A program made the position numbers and the translations under genes. A stretch of DNA of 64,000 bases from Alloyangia pacifica (GTDB lineage: Bacteria > Pseudomonadota > Alphaproteobacteria > Rhodobacterales > Rhodobacteraceae), in contig NZ_CP022190.1 of assembly GCF_003111685.1 (NCBI RefSeq), positions 768,001-832,000 on the forward strand, written 5' to 3'. Under the pieces are notes generated by a model. The model was not told the DNA's origin, made no database searches, and worked only from the letters and a program-made list of their open reading frames with translations. This document shows positions 1 to 7,565 of the stretch, in pieces; within the stretch, counting starts at the first letter, position 1; each line of letters begins with the position of its first letter.

Positions 1-80
1 GCCCGCGCGGCCCCTGCGGTCACGGCCACGGTGGCGGCCCCCTTCAGGAAGGCACGGCGCGATGTCTTCGGCTCGCTCAT
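1..80 (-). CDS. soxC: Sulfite dehydrogenase SoxC, N-terminus only (cut by window edge)
   Basis: Only the first 26 or so residues are present, reading MSEPKTSRRAFLKGAATVAV and on into an Ala-rich stretch. This is a twin-arginine (Tat) signal with the S-R-R-x-F-L-K motif, as expected for the periplasmic molybdopterin subunit of sulfane dehydrogenase SoxCD. A strong Shine-Dalgarno (AAAGGAGGACAAA) precedes the ATG. It follows soxB by 32 bases on the same strand, which is the usual sox order. The identification rests on position and Tat signal, because the catalytic part lies outside the window. Confidence 0.7.
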   Translation of the reverse strand, partial: MSEPKTSRRAFLKGAATVAVTAGAAR

Positions 81-112
81 TTTGTCCTCCTTTGTTCTTT
101 TGGGGTCCTGCG

Positions 113-1810
113 TCATGCGCCAACCACCTCGACCGAGGTGTTCTCGTCCAGCTGCACGCGGCCCAAACTGCGGATGTGGCTTTCCACGACGTCCCAGATC
201 GGCGGGCCCTCGGTGGCCTCGTTGACGCTGGCCCAGCCGGCGACGGTGTAGCTCTTCGCGGGGTCGATCGCCTCGCCGGTCCCCAGCAACGTCATGTTCG
301 AGATGCGCTGTCCCACCGGGGCGCTCACGTCGATGCGGTAGCCGAGCCCGCCGACGCGAACCATGTCGCCGCCCTGCTGGTAGTAGGGATCGGGGTTGAA
401 AATGTTGTCGGCGACGTCTTCCAGGACGGTCTTCAGGAACGCGCCGGTCATCTCCGAGCGATAGGCCTCGGGGTAGCTCATCGAGGTGACGTTCCACAGA
501 TCCTCGCGGGTGATCGGATCGCCCTCGAGCAGCGATGGTCCCCAGCGCACGCCGGGAGAAAGGGCGATCTGCGCGTCGCGCTGGGTCAGCAATGCGTCAC
601 AGATCAGGTCGTCCCAGGTGCCGTTGAAATTGCCCCGGCGGTAGAGCGTGGTGTCGGTATGGCCGATGACCTCGGACAGCTGCTCGGCATAGGGCGCGCG
701 CTGCGCGTCGATGAGCGCGGTCATCTCGGGGTCGGCGGCAATCACATCCGAGAAAATCGGGATCAGCTTGTGGCGGAACCCCATCATCCGGCCATCGCGC
801 ACGTCGAGATCGACGCGGGAGACGAACTTGCCGTTGGAGCCCGAGGCGATCAGGATCGTCTCGCCCACGAGCACCGGCTCGGGCAACGCGTCGTGCGTAT
901 GGCCCGAGAGCAGCACGTCTATGCCGGTGACCTTCTCGGCCATCTTCTTGTCGACGTCGAAGCCGTTGTGGCTGAGCACCACGACCAGCTCGGCGCCGGC
1001 CGCGCGGACCTCGTCGACCATCTCCTGCATGCGCGCGTCGCGGATGCCGAAGGAATACTCGGGGAACATCCAAGATGGGTTGGCGATCGGCAAGTAGGGG
1101 AACGCCTGGCCGATGACGGCGATCTTCACGCCGCCACGTTCGAAGAACTTGTAAGGTTGGAACAGCTCGGCCGGCTCGTCCCACTCGGCATCAAAGATGT
1201 TCTGGCCGAGCGCGGCGAAGGGCAGCCTCTCGACGATCTCGCGCACCCGCTCCGAGCCGAGGGTGAACTCCCAGTGGAAGGTCATCGCGTCGGGCTTCAG
1301 CAGGTTCATCACGTTGACGCAGTCCTGCCCGGCGGTCTGGTAGCAGGTATAGCTGCCGTGCCAGGTGTCGCCGCCATCGAGCAGCAGCGCGTCCGGGCGC
1401 TCGGAGCGGATCTGTTTCACCACGGTCGCCACCCGGTCCATGCCGCCGACACGGCCATAGCCGCGGGCGAGGGCGGTGAAATCGCCCGAGGAGAGTGCGT
1501 AGTGGGAGGGGGATCCGTCCTCGATGCCGTACATCTTGCGGAACTCGGCACCGGTGAGGTGGGGGACCTCGCCATGGTTGCCGCCGACGCCGATGTTGAC
1601 GGAAGGCTCGCGGAAATAGATCGGCTTCAGCTGCGCGTGGATGTCGGTGATGTGGATCAGCGAGACATTCCCGAAGGCTGGCATGGCCAGCAGGTCGTCC
1701 TGCGTCAGGCGCTGTTGCGCCGCGAGCCGTGCCCAGTTGCCGAAGCCGGAGCCGCCATAGGCCGCTGCGGCAGCCATGGAGACCTGGAGGAAATCACGTC
1801 GGGAGATCAT
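113..1810 (-). CDS. soxB: Thiosulfohydrolase SoxB
   Basis: SoxB is the periplasmic dimanganese hydrolase of the Sox multienzyme system. It releases sulfate from the cysteine S-thiosulfonate carried by SoxY. The 565-residue product has the 5'-nucleotidase/metallophosphoesterase fold with metal motifs ITDIHAQ, GGDTWHGS, LSHNGFD and LSGHTHD. It starts with a Tat signal (MISRRDFLQ) followed by an Ala-rich segment. The ATG at 1810 is preferred over an upstream TTG at 1834 because AAGGAT lies 6 bases before it and the Tat motif then sits at the N-terminus. The gene lies between soxA (82-base gap) and soxC. An ATTC-N8-GAAT dyad in the soxA-soxB gap suggests it has its own SoxR-controlled promoter. 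Confidence 0.96.
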   Translation of the reverse strand: MISRRDFLQVSMAAAAAYGGSGFGNWARLAAQQRLTQDDLLAMPAFGNVSLIHITDIHAQLKPIYFREPSVNIGVGGNHGEVPHLTGAEFRKMYGIEDGSPSHYALSSGDFTALARGYGRVGGMDRVATVVKQIRSERPDALLLDGGDTWHGSYTCYQTAGQDCVNVMNLLKPDAMTFHWEFTLGSERVREIVERLPFAALGQNIFDAEWDEPAELFQPYKFFERGGVKIAVIGQAFPYLPIANPSWMFPEYSFGIRDARMQEMVDEVRAAGAELVVVLSHNGFDVDKKMAEKVTGIDVLLSGHTHDALPEPVLVGETILIASGSNGKFVSRVDLDVRDGRMMGFRHKLIPIFSDVIAADPEMTALIDAQRAPYAEQLSEVIGHTDTTLYRRGNFNGTWDDLICDALLTQRDAQIALSPGVRWGPSLLEGDPITREDLWNVTSMSYPEAYRSEMTGAFLKTVLEDVADNIFNPDPYYQQGGDMVRVGGLGYRIDVSAPVGQRISNMTLLGTGEAIDPAKSYTVAGWASVNEATEGPPIWDVVESHIRSLGRVQLDENTSVEVVGA

Positions 1811-1828
1811 CGGGGTATCCTTGTACGC

Positions 1829-1844
1829 ATTCAAATTCGTGAAT
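1829..1844. promoter_or_regulatory. Candidate SoxR operator in the soxA-soxB gap (ATTC-N8-GAAT)
   Basis: The gap contains ATTCAAATTCGTGAAT, an exact match to the ATTC-N8-GAAT form reported for the persulfide-responsive repressor SqrR. It lies 19 bases upstream of the soxB ATG. A nested dyad AATTC-GT-GAATT (1834-1845) overlaps it. The match is seen in the sequence; binding by the SoxR encoded at 6058-6414 is inferred. Confidence 0.5.
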
Positions 1845-1892
1845 TCGTGTGGGGAGAGAAACCCCGCGCGAGCATCTCGCGCGGGGCTGGGA

Positions 1893-2747
1893 TCAGTTGC
1901 GGACGGAGGGGCCTTCGACCGACAGGCCGTTGCCGCGAGAGGCGACGTAGAGCTCGAGCGCGATGAACTCGGGGCTGCCCGGCGAATAGGTCTCGGCGCG
2001 GGTGTCGCGCACGCAGCCCTTGAAGCGCGACTGCACCCCGTTGAGGGCCGCGTTCTTCAGCCGGTAGGTCGGGAACCCATTGATCTGGCCTTGGCTGAGA
2101 TGGTCTGCGCGGATGTAGTTTCCGTAGTTCTGCTCGTGGCAGTTGGCGCAGGAAAGCTCGAGCTGGCCGGTGCGGGTGTAGTAGAGGTCCTTGCCCTGCT
2201 CCCAGACCGCCTCGACCGGGCCGTCGATGGCCACGTCGACCGGCATCCCGCGCGACACCGAGGCCAAGAGCGCCTCCATGTTGATCGCATCGGCGCTGTC
2301 GTATTTCCAGGGCTCGGCCCCCATGCGCTCGGTGCGGCAGCCGTTGACCTGCATCTGCAGGGTTCGGACTTCCTCGGCCGCGTCGTTCCACTTGGGATAG
2401 CTGGCCTTGACACCGGCCATCTCCTCGGGTGCGCCGTGGCAGGAGGCGCAGCTCTCGCCCTCGGTACCGTCGACCATATCCCATTGCTCGCGGGCCTGAT
2501 CGACGAAGATCATTCCGGGGTTGTCGAAGTCGTCGAGCTCCAGCGCCTGGGTCTCGTCCGAGCGGAAGTGCCAGCCCGAGATGACCTCGTCCATTACGTC
2601 TGACAGGAACGCCGGGGCCGGGGCCTTGGTGGTGATCTCGATCTCGCCGTTGATGACGAGCTCGTCGTCATCCGGCCCGCCAGCCAGCACCACCAGCGGT
2701 GCGGCCAGCAGGGCGAGCGCGGTGAGCGCAATCGCCTTGCGTGTCAT
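1893..2747 (-). CDS. soxA: Sulfur-oxidising c-type cytochrome SoxA
   Basis: SoxA with SoxX forms the periplasmic SoxAX cytochrome, which couples thiosulfate oxidatively to the SoxY cysteine. The 284-residue protein has a Sec signal peptide (about residues 1-22), two haem c motifs (CASCH at 100-104 and CANCH at 200-204), and the conserved Cys245 in RFKGCVRDTR, the active-site persulfide ligand of the family. This is the dihaem form of SoxA. A clean GGGAGGAG ribosome site precedes the ATG. It lies 90 bases downstream of soxZ in the soxVWXYZABC run. Confidence 0.96.
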   Translation of the reverse strand: MTRKAIALTALALLAAPLVVLAGGPDDDELVINGEIEITTKAPAPAFLSDVMDEVISGWHFRSDETQALELDDFDNPGMIFVDQAREQWDMVDGTEGESCASCHGAPEEMAGVKASYPKWNDAAEEVRTLQMQVNGCRTERMGAEPWKYDSADAINMEALLASVSRGMPVDVAIDGPVEAVWEQGKDLYYTRTGQLELSCANCHEQNYGNYIRADHLSQGQINGFPTYRLKNAALNGVQSRFKGCVRDTRAETYSPGSPEFIALELYVASRGNGLSVEGPSVRN

Positions 2748-2837
2748 GTGTCTCCTCCCTCAAGTTGGCCCGGCCGGCATGGGAACGGGCAAGACGGTAT
2801 CGGGCGCCCGGCTCCTCTCCGGGCGTCCCGCCGTGTA

Positions 2838-3167
2838 TCAGGCGATCTCGATCGGCTTGGTGTCCGTGTAGGTCGAGCCGTCATCGTCGTACCAAGTGAA
2901 GGTGAATTCCCCGGCCTCGGGCACCAGCGCCTCGAACTCGAAGTAGGGGTTGGTCGAAATCGCTGGCTCCATCTTCACGTCGATGACGTTCTGGCCGTTG
3001 AAGTCGCAGGTGAAGCGGTTGATGATCGAGCGCGGGATCAGGTTTCCCTCCTTGTCCTTGCGCTGGCCGCTTTCCATCGGGTGGCTGATCAGTGTTTTGA
3101 GGGTGATCACCTCGCCCGCGGACGCGGACTTGGGAACCTTGACGCGGGGTTTCACTCCGGATGCCAT
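2838..3167 (-). CDS. soxZ: Sulfur carrier complex protein SoxZ
   Basis: SoxZ is the partner of SoxY in the SoxYZ carrier, which holds sulfur intermediates on the SoxY C-terminal cysteine during thiosulfate oxidation. The 109-residue protein has the typical immunoglobulin-like SoxZ sequence, including SHPMESGQRKD and the FEFEALVPEAGEFTFTW strand region. It has no signal peptide, consistent with export as a complex with Tat-targeted SoxY. AGAGGAGAC precedes the start and the gene lies 15 bases after soxY. Confidence 0.96.
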   Translation of the reverse strand: MASGVKPRVKVPKSASAGEVITLKTLISHPMESGQRKDKEGNLIPRSIINRFTCDFNGQNVIDVKMEPAISTNPYFEFEALVPEAGEFTFTWYDDDGSTYTDTKPIEIA

Positions 3168-3182
3168 CTGTCTTGTCTCCTC

Positions 3183-3599
3183 TTAGCCGCCGCAGCCGCC
3201 GATGGTGACCTTCACGGTCTTGGCGGTGCGCGCGAAACTGCCGTCCTCGAGCTTCGCCACCGCGATCACGTCCTGCGTGCCGGCAAGCCTGATGCGGGTC
3301 GAGGCCATGCGCGAGCCGGCCAGCGGGCCGAAGGAAAAAGTGGCGACGGCGGGGGTTGGGTTGCCGGCGGCAAGCACCAGGATCTCGGACGCGCCGGGCG
3401 CATCCACGCTGATCGGCACGGTGTTGCCATTCTCGGCGATCTCCGGCGCGGTCAGCTCGACGCCGCTGTCGCCGATGTCGGCACCGCCGGTGAACTCGGC
3501 GATCAGGTCGTCGACCGAGGCATTGGCGCGGAAGGGCAGGACCGTCAGCGCCATGGCGCCAAGGGCAAGCCCAAAGGTGTCTCGTCTGGTCAGGCTCAT
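3183..3599 (-). CDS. soxY: Thiosulfate oxidation carrier protein SoxY
   Basis: SoxY is the covalent sulfur carrier of the Sox system. The 138-residue product starts with a Tat-type signal (MSLTRRDTFGLALG) and ends in the diagnostic GGCGG motif, with Cys136 as the swinging-arm cysteine that receives the sulfane sulfur. The start is supported by GAGAGGAGAC. It lies 13 bases after soxX and 15 bases before soxZ, so co-translation with both is likely. Confidence 0.97.
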   Translation of the reverse strand: MSLTRRDTFGLALGAMALTVLPFRANASVDDLIAEFTGGADIGDSGVELTAPEIAENGNTVPISVDAPGASEILVLAAGNPTPAVATFSFGPLAGSRMASTRIRLAGTQDVIAVAKLEDGSFARTAKTVKVTIGGCGG

Positions 3600-3612
3600 G
3601 CCGTCTCCTCTC

Positions 3613-4092
3613 TCAGCTGTCCTGAAGGGTCATCAGGAAGGCCACCACGTCCTCCACCTCTTGGGCGGAAAGGATCGGCGGCAGGTCATCGGGCGCGGCT
3701 TTTCCGGTGTAGCCGTCGCCGGGCCGGATGAAGCCGCTGGTCTTGTAGAAGGCGGGCATCACCGTGCCGTCGAACATCTTCTTGGCGTTGGCGACGATGC
3801 CGCGCAGCTCGGCCTCGGAGCGATATCCGCCGACGCCGTCGAGCGTTGGGCCGACTTCGCCGTGGAACGGCGCGTCGGCCAGCGCGGTGACCGCATGGCA
3901 GGCCACGCAGTTGCCCTTCGACCTGGTGGTCATGATTTCGGCACCCTTCGCGGGATCGCCCGCGGTGCCGGACAGCGAGACCTTTACCTCGCCGTATTCG
4001 GTGAAGCTGACGTCATCTGGATCTGTCGTGTCTGCCAGCACGGCAGACGCAACGATCCCGATGACGGACGCAAGTGCGACCGTTGTTTTCAT
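3613..4092 (-). CDS. soxX: Sulfur-oxidising c-type cytochrome SoxX
   Basis: SoxX is the monohaem subunit of SoxAX and passes electrons from thiosulfate coupling to the respiratory chain. The 159-residue protein has a signal peptide of about 20 residues, a single CVACH haem motif (residues 62-66) and Met112 in the TVMPAFY segment as likely axial ligand. It is the first gene of soxXYZABC. The 168-base gap to soxW carries a strong dyad at 4151-4170, marking a separately regulated promoter. Confidence 0.95.
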   Translation of the reverse strand: MKTTVALASVIGIVASAVLADTTDPDDVSFTEYGEVKVSLSGTAGDPAKGAEIMTTRSKGNCVACHAVTALADAPFHGEVGPTLDGVGGYRSEAELRGIVANAKKMFDGTVMPAFYKTSGFIRPGDGYTGKAAPDDLPPILSAQEVEDVVAFLMTLQDS

Positions 4093-4260
4093 GTCTCCTC
4101 CCCTTCCATGACTTGAATGCTACGGCACACATCAAGGTTTTTGCAACAACAAATTCATAGCCATGAATTTAAAGATATGTACACCATCCGACAGCGCCGT
4201 CCTTCGGGACCTCTCAACCAAGGCGCCGCCTGTGCTTTGGCCTGTAACTGTCGAGCCTTG
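4093..4260. promoter_or_regulatory. soxW-soxX intergenic promoter region
   Basis: This 168-base non-coding gap is AT-richer than its surroundings and lies directly upstream of soxX. It contains the perfect dyad at 4151-4170. From the literature as recalled, SoxR of Pseudaminobacter salicylatoxidans binds two sites, between soxS-soxV and between soxW-soxX; this gap corresponds to the second. The exact -35/-10 elements could not be fixed with confidence. Confidence 0.6.
4151..4170. promoter_or_regulatory. SoxR operator upstream of soxX (perfect dyad)
   Basis: AAATTCAT and ATGAATTT form perfect 8-base inverted arms around a 4-base centre, and the core reads ATTC-N8-GAAT. It lies about 60-80 bases upstream of the soxX start, where a repressor would block the promoter. 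The dyad is seen directly. Assignment to the ArsR-type SoxR encoded at 6058 follows from the known SoxR/SqrR site form and the locus layout. Confidence 0.75.
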
Positions 4261-4842
4261 TCAGTTCCTTGCGCGGCCCTCTTCAAGTTTCCGAGCGTGG
4301 TACTTCTGGAACGGCTCGTCGCCATCGTAGCCCTTCTCCAGCACCCATCGCAGCATGTGGCGGGTGGTGCTCTTCTCGAAGGCGCCGGGCATGACGGCCA
4401 CCGCAGCCTGCGGCGCGGGCACCTCCTTCAGCTCCTCCGGCAGGAAGATCATCGTGGGCGTGAAAAGCATTCCCCAGCGCCGCACCATGTCCTTCTCGGG
4501 CAGAACCGTGCCATCGAGGTCGGTGACCTCTACATCGCCGAACATGTTGATCTGGATGACGAAGAAATCTTCGGAGAGCATCCTCTCGATGTCCGGCTGC
4601 GGGTACACCTCCTCGTGCATCTTGGTGCAGTAGATGCAGCCGCGCTGCTCGATGAGAATCAGGAGGCGCTGACCGGCAGCATTGGCCTCGGCCAGATCCT
4701 CGCGAAGATCCTTGAAGGTGTCGTGCATCCAGGGCGCCTTGTGCAGCCCGTCGTCGCCGAGTTGGGCAGCGGGCGCGGGCAGGGCGGTGGCCAGCGCGAT
4801 CAGCGCCGCCGAGGCCAGCGCGGGGAACAGTCGTGTCATCAC
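4261..4842 (-). CDS. soxW: Thioredoxin-like protein SoxW
   Basis: SoxW is a periplasmic thioredoxin that receives reducing equivalents from the membrane protein SoxV and keeps Sox proteins reactive. The 193-residue product has a Sec signal (about residues 1-26) and a CIYC active site (Cys69, Cys72) inside a thioredoxin-like domain, with the cis-Pro region LFTPTMIF downstream. It follows soxV by 24 bases. The original SoxW of Paracoccus has the same position and domain. Confidence 0.88.
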   Translation of the reverse strand: MMTRLFPALASAALIALATALPAPAAQLGDDGLHKAPWMHDTFKDLREDLAEANAAGQRLLILIEQRGCIYCTKMHEEVYPQPDIERMLSEDFFVIQINMFGDVEVTDLDGTVLPEKDMVRRWGMLFTPTMIFLPEELKEVPAPQAAVAVMPGAFEKSTTRHMLRWVLEKGYDGDEPFQKYHARKLEEGRARN

Positions 4843-4866
4843 TCTCCTCCTTTGGAGTGGGCAAGG

Positions 4867-5601
4867 TCAGCCGATGCGGCTGAACCAGGGGATGGTGTCG
4901 ATGAGCCAGGCGGCGATCAGGTTGACGCTGTTGGTCGCGATGAGCACGCCGAACAGGATGAGCAGCACTCCCATGGCCTTTTCCACCCGCCCGAGCTGGC
5001 GGCGGAAACGGGCCATGAAGCGCAGGAAGGGGCCGATGAAGACGGCAGCCAGCACGAAGGGCAGGGTCATCCCGCTGCCATAGGTGAGCAGCAGCAGCGC
5101 GCCGTGCTGCGCGGTGTCCTGCCCGGCGGCGGTGAAGAGAATTGCCGCAAGCACCGGACCTACGCAGGGGGTCCAGCCGAAGGCAAAGGCCAGCCCGATG
5201 ACGTAGGCGCCTACGAAGCCGGTTGCGCCCCGGGCCTCGGATCGGACTTGCCGGTAGAGCAGGGGAATGCGCAGCACGCCGAGAAAATGCAGCCCCATCA
5301 GGATGATGATCGCAGCGGCGACCCAACGCAGCACACCGAACCATTCGCGCACCATCTGGCCGAAAACGGTGGCCGTGGCGCCCAGTCCGATGAAGACGGT
5401 GATCACCCCGAGCGCGAAAAGCACCGCTCCGGTCACCGCGCGGCGGCGCAGCCCGGGCGGCACGACGCCGGTCTCGGCGACCACATGCACCCCCTGTCCG
5501 GCAAGATAGGACAGGTAGAAGGGCACGATCGGCAGAATGCAGGGTGAGAGGAAAGACAGCAGTCCGGCAAGGAAAGCGCCCAGAAAAGTGACATCAAACA
5601 T
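4867..5601 (-). CDS. soxV: CcdA-family thiol:disulfide transporter SoxV
   Basis: SoxV is an inner-membrane protein of the CcdA/DsbD family that carries electrons from cytoplasmic thioredoxin to periplasmic SoxW. The 244-residue protein has about six membrane segments and the paired conserved cysteines in LSPCILPIVPFY (early) and GWTPCVGPVLAAILF (middle). It is the first gene of the leftward sox operon and is divergent from soxS, separated by an 88-base regulatory region. Confidence 0.92.
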   Translation of the reverse strand: MFDVTFLGAFLAGLLSFLSPCILPIVPFYLSYLAGQGVHVVAETGVVPPGLRRRAVTGAVLFALGVITVFIGLGATATVFGQMVREWFGVLRWVAAAIIILMGLHFLGVLRIPLLYRQVRSEARGATGFVGAYVIGLAFAFGWTPCVGPVLAAILFTAAGQDTAQHGALLLLTYGSGMTLPFVLAAVFIGPFLRFMARFRRQLGRVEKAMGVLLILFGVLIATNSVNLIAAWLIDTIPWFSRIG

Positions 5602-5689
5602 CTTTGCGACGCTCCTACCTCAATACATATTCGCATATAACGTTACGTATGTGATAGGCTCTTGGTCAATCCACTGTGGAACACCCCAG
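5602..5689. promoter_or_regulatory. soxV-soxS divergent regulatory region
   Basis: The 88-base gap between the divergent soxV and soxS genes is AT-rich in its centre. It holds ATATTCGCATAT (5627-5638) and a wider inverted pair ACATA (5625-5629) / TATGT (5648-5652). One ATTC half-site (5629-5632) is present, but the full ATTC-N8-GAAT form is not. It matches the position of the first SoxR-binding region described in related sox clusters. Binding here would control both directions, including soxR itself. Confidence 0.5.
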
Positions 5690-6061
5690 ATGCGACTTCT
5701 TCTCCTGCTCCTTCTGATCCTGCCCCTGCCTCTGCGGGCCGAGACCCTGCTGCTCATGGCCGAGCAGGCTGGTTGCCGCTATTGCGAGGCCTGGGACAAA
5801 GAAATCGCGCCGATCTATCCCAAGACCGCAGAGGGGCAGGCCGCGCCGCTGCGCCGGGCCGACATTCGTGACCTGCCGCAAGATATTGACCTCGCGCGGC
5901 CCGTTGCCTTTACGCCAACGTTCATTCTGGTGACGGACGGGATGGAAACTGGGCGAATCGAAGGCTATCCTGGAGAAGACTTTTTCTGGGCACTGCTTGC
6001 CCGCTTGATCGAAGAGGTTTCCGCCTCGCCCGCGCCACCTCCCGCGCAGATTAACGGATGA
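5690..6061 (+). CDS. soxS: Periplasmic thioredoxin-like protein SoxS
   Basis: SoxS is a small periplasmic thiol protein that helps reactivate SoxY in characterised Sox systems. The 123-residue product has a Leu-rich signal peptide (about residues 1-17) and a CRYC active site (Cys29, Cys32) followed by AFTPTFIL, the thioredoxin cis-Pro region. The ATG at 5690 is chosen because it places the signal peptide at the N-terminus. The stop overlaps the soxR start as ATGA, so the two are translationally coupled. Confidence 0.85.
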   Translation: MRLLLLLLLILPLPLRAETLLLMAEQAGCRYCEAWDKEIAPIYPKTAEGQAAPLRRADIRDLPQDIDLARPVAFTPTFILVTDGMETGRIEGYPGEDFFWALLARLIEEVSASPAPPPAQING

Positions 6062-6414
6062 CGCCGATGTCGAACGCAGCCCACCTCCCCGTCTTTGACG
6101 AGGGTATGAGCGAGCCGGAAATGGACCGGTTCATGGAAAAGGCCGAAGAGGCGTCGAACCTGCTCAAGGCGATGAGCCACGGCGGGCGGATGATGATCCT
6201 GTGCCACCTTGCCTCGGGCGAAAAATCGGTCACCGAACTCGAGGATCTGCTCTCGGCGCGGCAGTCGGCGGTCTCGCAGCAGCTCTCTCGGCTGCGGCTC
6301 GAGGGGCTGGTCACGCCGCGGCGGGACGGCAAGACGATCTACTACTCGTTGACGGATGACCGTCCGAAGAAGATCATGGAAGTCATCTACGACCTGTTCT
6401 GTCGGGAGGAGTGA
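6058..6414 (+). CDS. soxR: ArsR-family persulfide-responsive repressor SoxR
   Basis: This 118-residue winged-helix protein of the ArsR family is the expected repressor of the sox genes. The recognition helix region is VTELEDLLSARQSAVSQQLSRL and the wing is RRDGKTIYYSL. It carries exactly two cysteines, Cys49 (RMMILCHL) and Cys115 (YDLFCREE), 66 residues apart. This equals the spacing of the Cys41/Cys107 pair of the persulfide sensor SqrR and fits the SqrR/BigR/SoxR dithiol class, in which persulfide bridging releases DNA. An ATG at 6067 is an alternative start. Dyads at 4151, 1829 and 7523 are its likely targets. Confidence 0.9.
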   Translation: MTPMSNAAHLPVFDEGMSEPEMDRFMEKAEEASNLLKAMSHGGRMMILCHLASGEKSVTELEDLLSARQSAVSQQLSRLRLEGLVTPRRDGKTIYYSLTDDRPKKIMEVIYDLFCREE

Positions 6415-6456
6415 CCGGCGGCGCATGCTGGCGGTCGGAAGGGAGCGACAGTCGGA

Positions 6457-7494
6457 ATGTTCGATTTTGGTGACGGCGCCGCGCTGGCGGCGCTCGTGGG
6501 ATTGCTTGGAGGCATCGCACTTGGCCTTGCCGCCCGGCTCGGGCGTTTCTGCACGCTCGGCGCGATCGAGGACGCGCTCTATTCCTCGGACACCCGGCGT
6601 CTGAGGACGTGGGGGCTTGCGATCGGCACGGCGGTGATCGCCACGCAGACCGCGATTTCCGCGGGATGGCTCGACGCCGGCGAGACTTTCTATCTCTCGC
6701 GGCAATGGTCGCTGCCCGGCACCGCGCTCGGCGGGCTGCTCTTCGGCTACGGCATGGCGCTCTCGGGCAACTGCGGCTACGGCGCTTTGGCGCGTCTTGG
6801 CGGCGGAGACCTGCGCTCGCTGGTGATCGTCGTCGTCATGGGGCTGACCGCCTATGTCACCCTCTCTGGCCCGCTGGCGCTGCTGCGGATCACCGTCTTT
6901 CCCGACACGCCGGCCACGTCGCCGCAAGCGTTGTCGCAGATCACCGGGGCACCGCTGCTGACCGGGCTGGTGGTGGGCGGTGCACTGATCGTGATCTCGC
7001 TGTCGGGCGGCGGCATGGCGCGCGCCGGCCGGCACATCTTCTGGGGGGTGGTGGTTGGCCTCGCGGTAACCTCGGGCTGGGTCGGCACGCAGATGGCCGC
7101 GACGCAGAGCTTCGGCGCAACCTCAATCGAGAGCCATTCCTTCGCGCGCCCGCTTGGCGAGACCCTTCTGTGGCTGATGACGGCCTCGGCGGCGGCGCCC
7201 GGCTTTGCCGTGGGCTCAGTGGGTGGCGTTCTGATCGGCGCCTTCCTCGGCTCGCTGCGCAAGGGGCACTTCCGGTGGGAGGCCTGTGAGGACCCGCGCG
7301 AGTTGAAACGGCAGATCCTAGGGGCGGCGCTGATGGGCCCGGGGGCGGTTCTGGCCGCGGGCTGCAGCGTCGGGCAGGGGCTGAGCGCTTTCTCCCTGCT
7401 GTCGTTCAGCGCCCCCGTCGCGCTGCTGTCGATCTTCGCGGGGGCGGCGATCGGGCTGCGCCAGCTCATCGTCGGTTTCGCGCCCGCAGAGTAG
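6457..7494 (+). CDS. soxT: YeeE/YedE-family thiosulfate permease (SoxT-like)
   Basis: This 345-residue polytopic membrane protein of the YeeE/YedE (TsuA) family probably imports thiosulfate or another sulfur compound. Characteristic cysteine motifs are present: RLGRFCTLGAIED near residue 30, SGNCGYGALARLGGG near 105 and AAGCSVGQGLS near 300. These are the residues that pass thiosulfate through the pore in characterised TsuA. It follows soxR by 42 bases, giving the soxS-soxR-soxT order known from soxTRS-VWXYZABCD clusters. A cytoplasmic supply of thiosulfate or sulfane sulfur could feed the persulfide signal read by SoxR; that link is inference. Confidence 0.85.
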   Translation: MFDFGDGAALAALVGLLGGIALGLAARLGRFCTLGAIEDALYSSDTRRLRTWGLAIGTAVIATQTAISAGWLDAGETFYLSRQWSLPGTALGGLLFGYGMALSGNCGYGALARLGGGDLRSLVIVVVMGLTAYVTLSGPLALLRITVFPDTPATSPQALSQITGAPLLTGLVVGGALIVISLSGGGMARAGRHIFWGVVVGLAVTSGWVGTQMAATQSFGATSIESHSFARPLGETLLWLMTASAAAPGFAVGSVGGVLIGAFLGSLRKGHFRWEACEDPRELKRQILGAALMGPGAVLAAGCSVGQGLSAFSLLSFSAPVALLSIFAGAAIGLRQLIVGFAPAE

Positions 7495-7522
7495 CGACGC
7501 ATTCAGCTCTTCCCGTCCCACG

Positions 7523-7538
7523 ATTTGCATCATAGAAT
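7523..7538. promoter_or_regulatory. Candidate SoxR operator upstream of the MBL gene
   Basis: ATTTGCATCATAGAAT matches ATTC-N8-GAAT with one mismatch (ATTT for ATTC). It is part of a broader inverted repeat, ATTTGCAT (7523-7530) and ATGCGAAT (7537-7544), with 7 of 8 bases paired. It lies 27 bases before the start of the MBL gene at 7566, so that gene may have its own SoxR-controlled promoter. Confidence 0.4.
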
Positions 7539-7565
7539 GCGAATGTGTGAATGGGAGGAGAGACC

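Noticed and set aside
62..1966. Long open frame (634 codons) on the plus strand opposite soxB
   Set aside because: It is antisense to a clearly identified soxB with conserved motifs; long mirror frames are common in GC-rich DNA.
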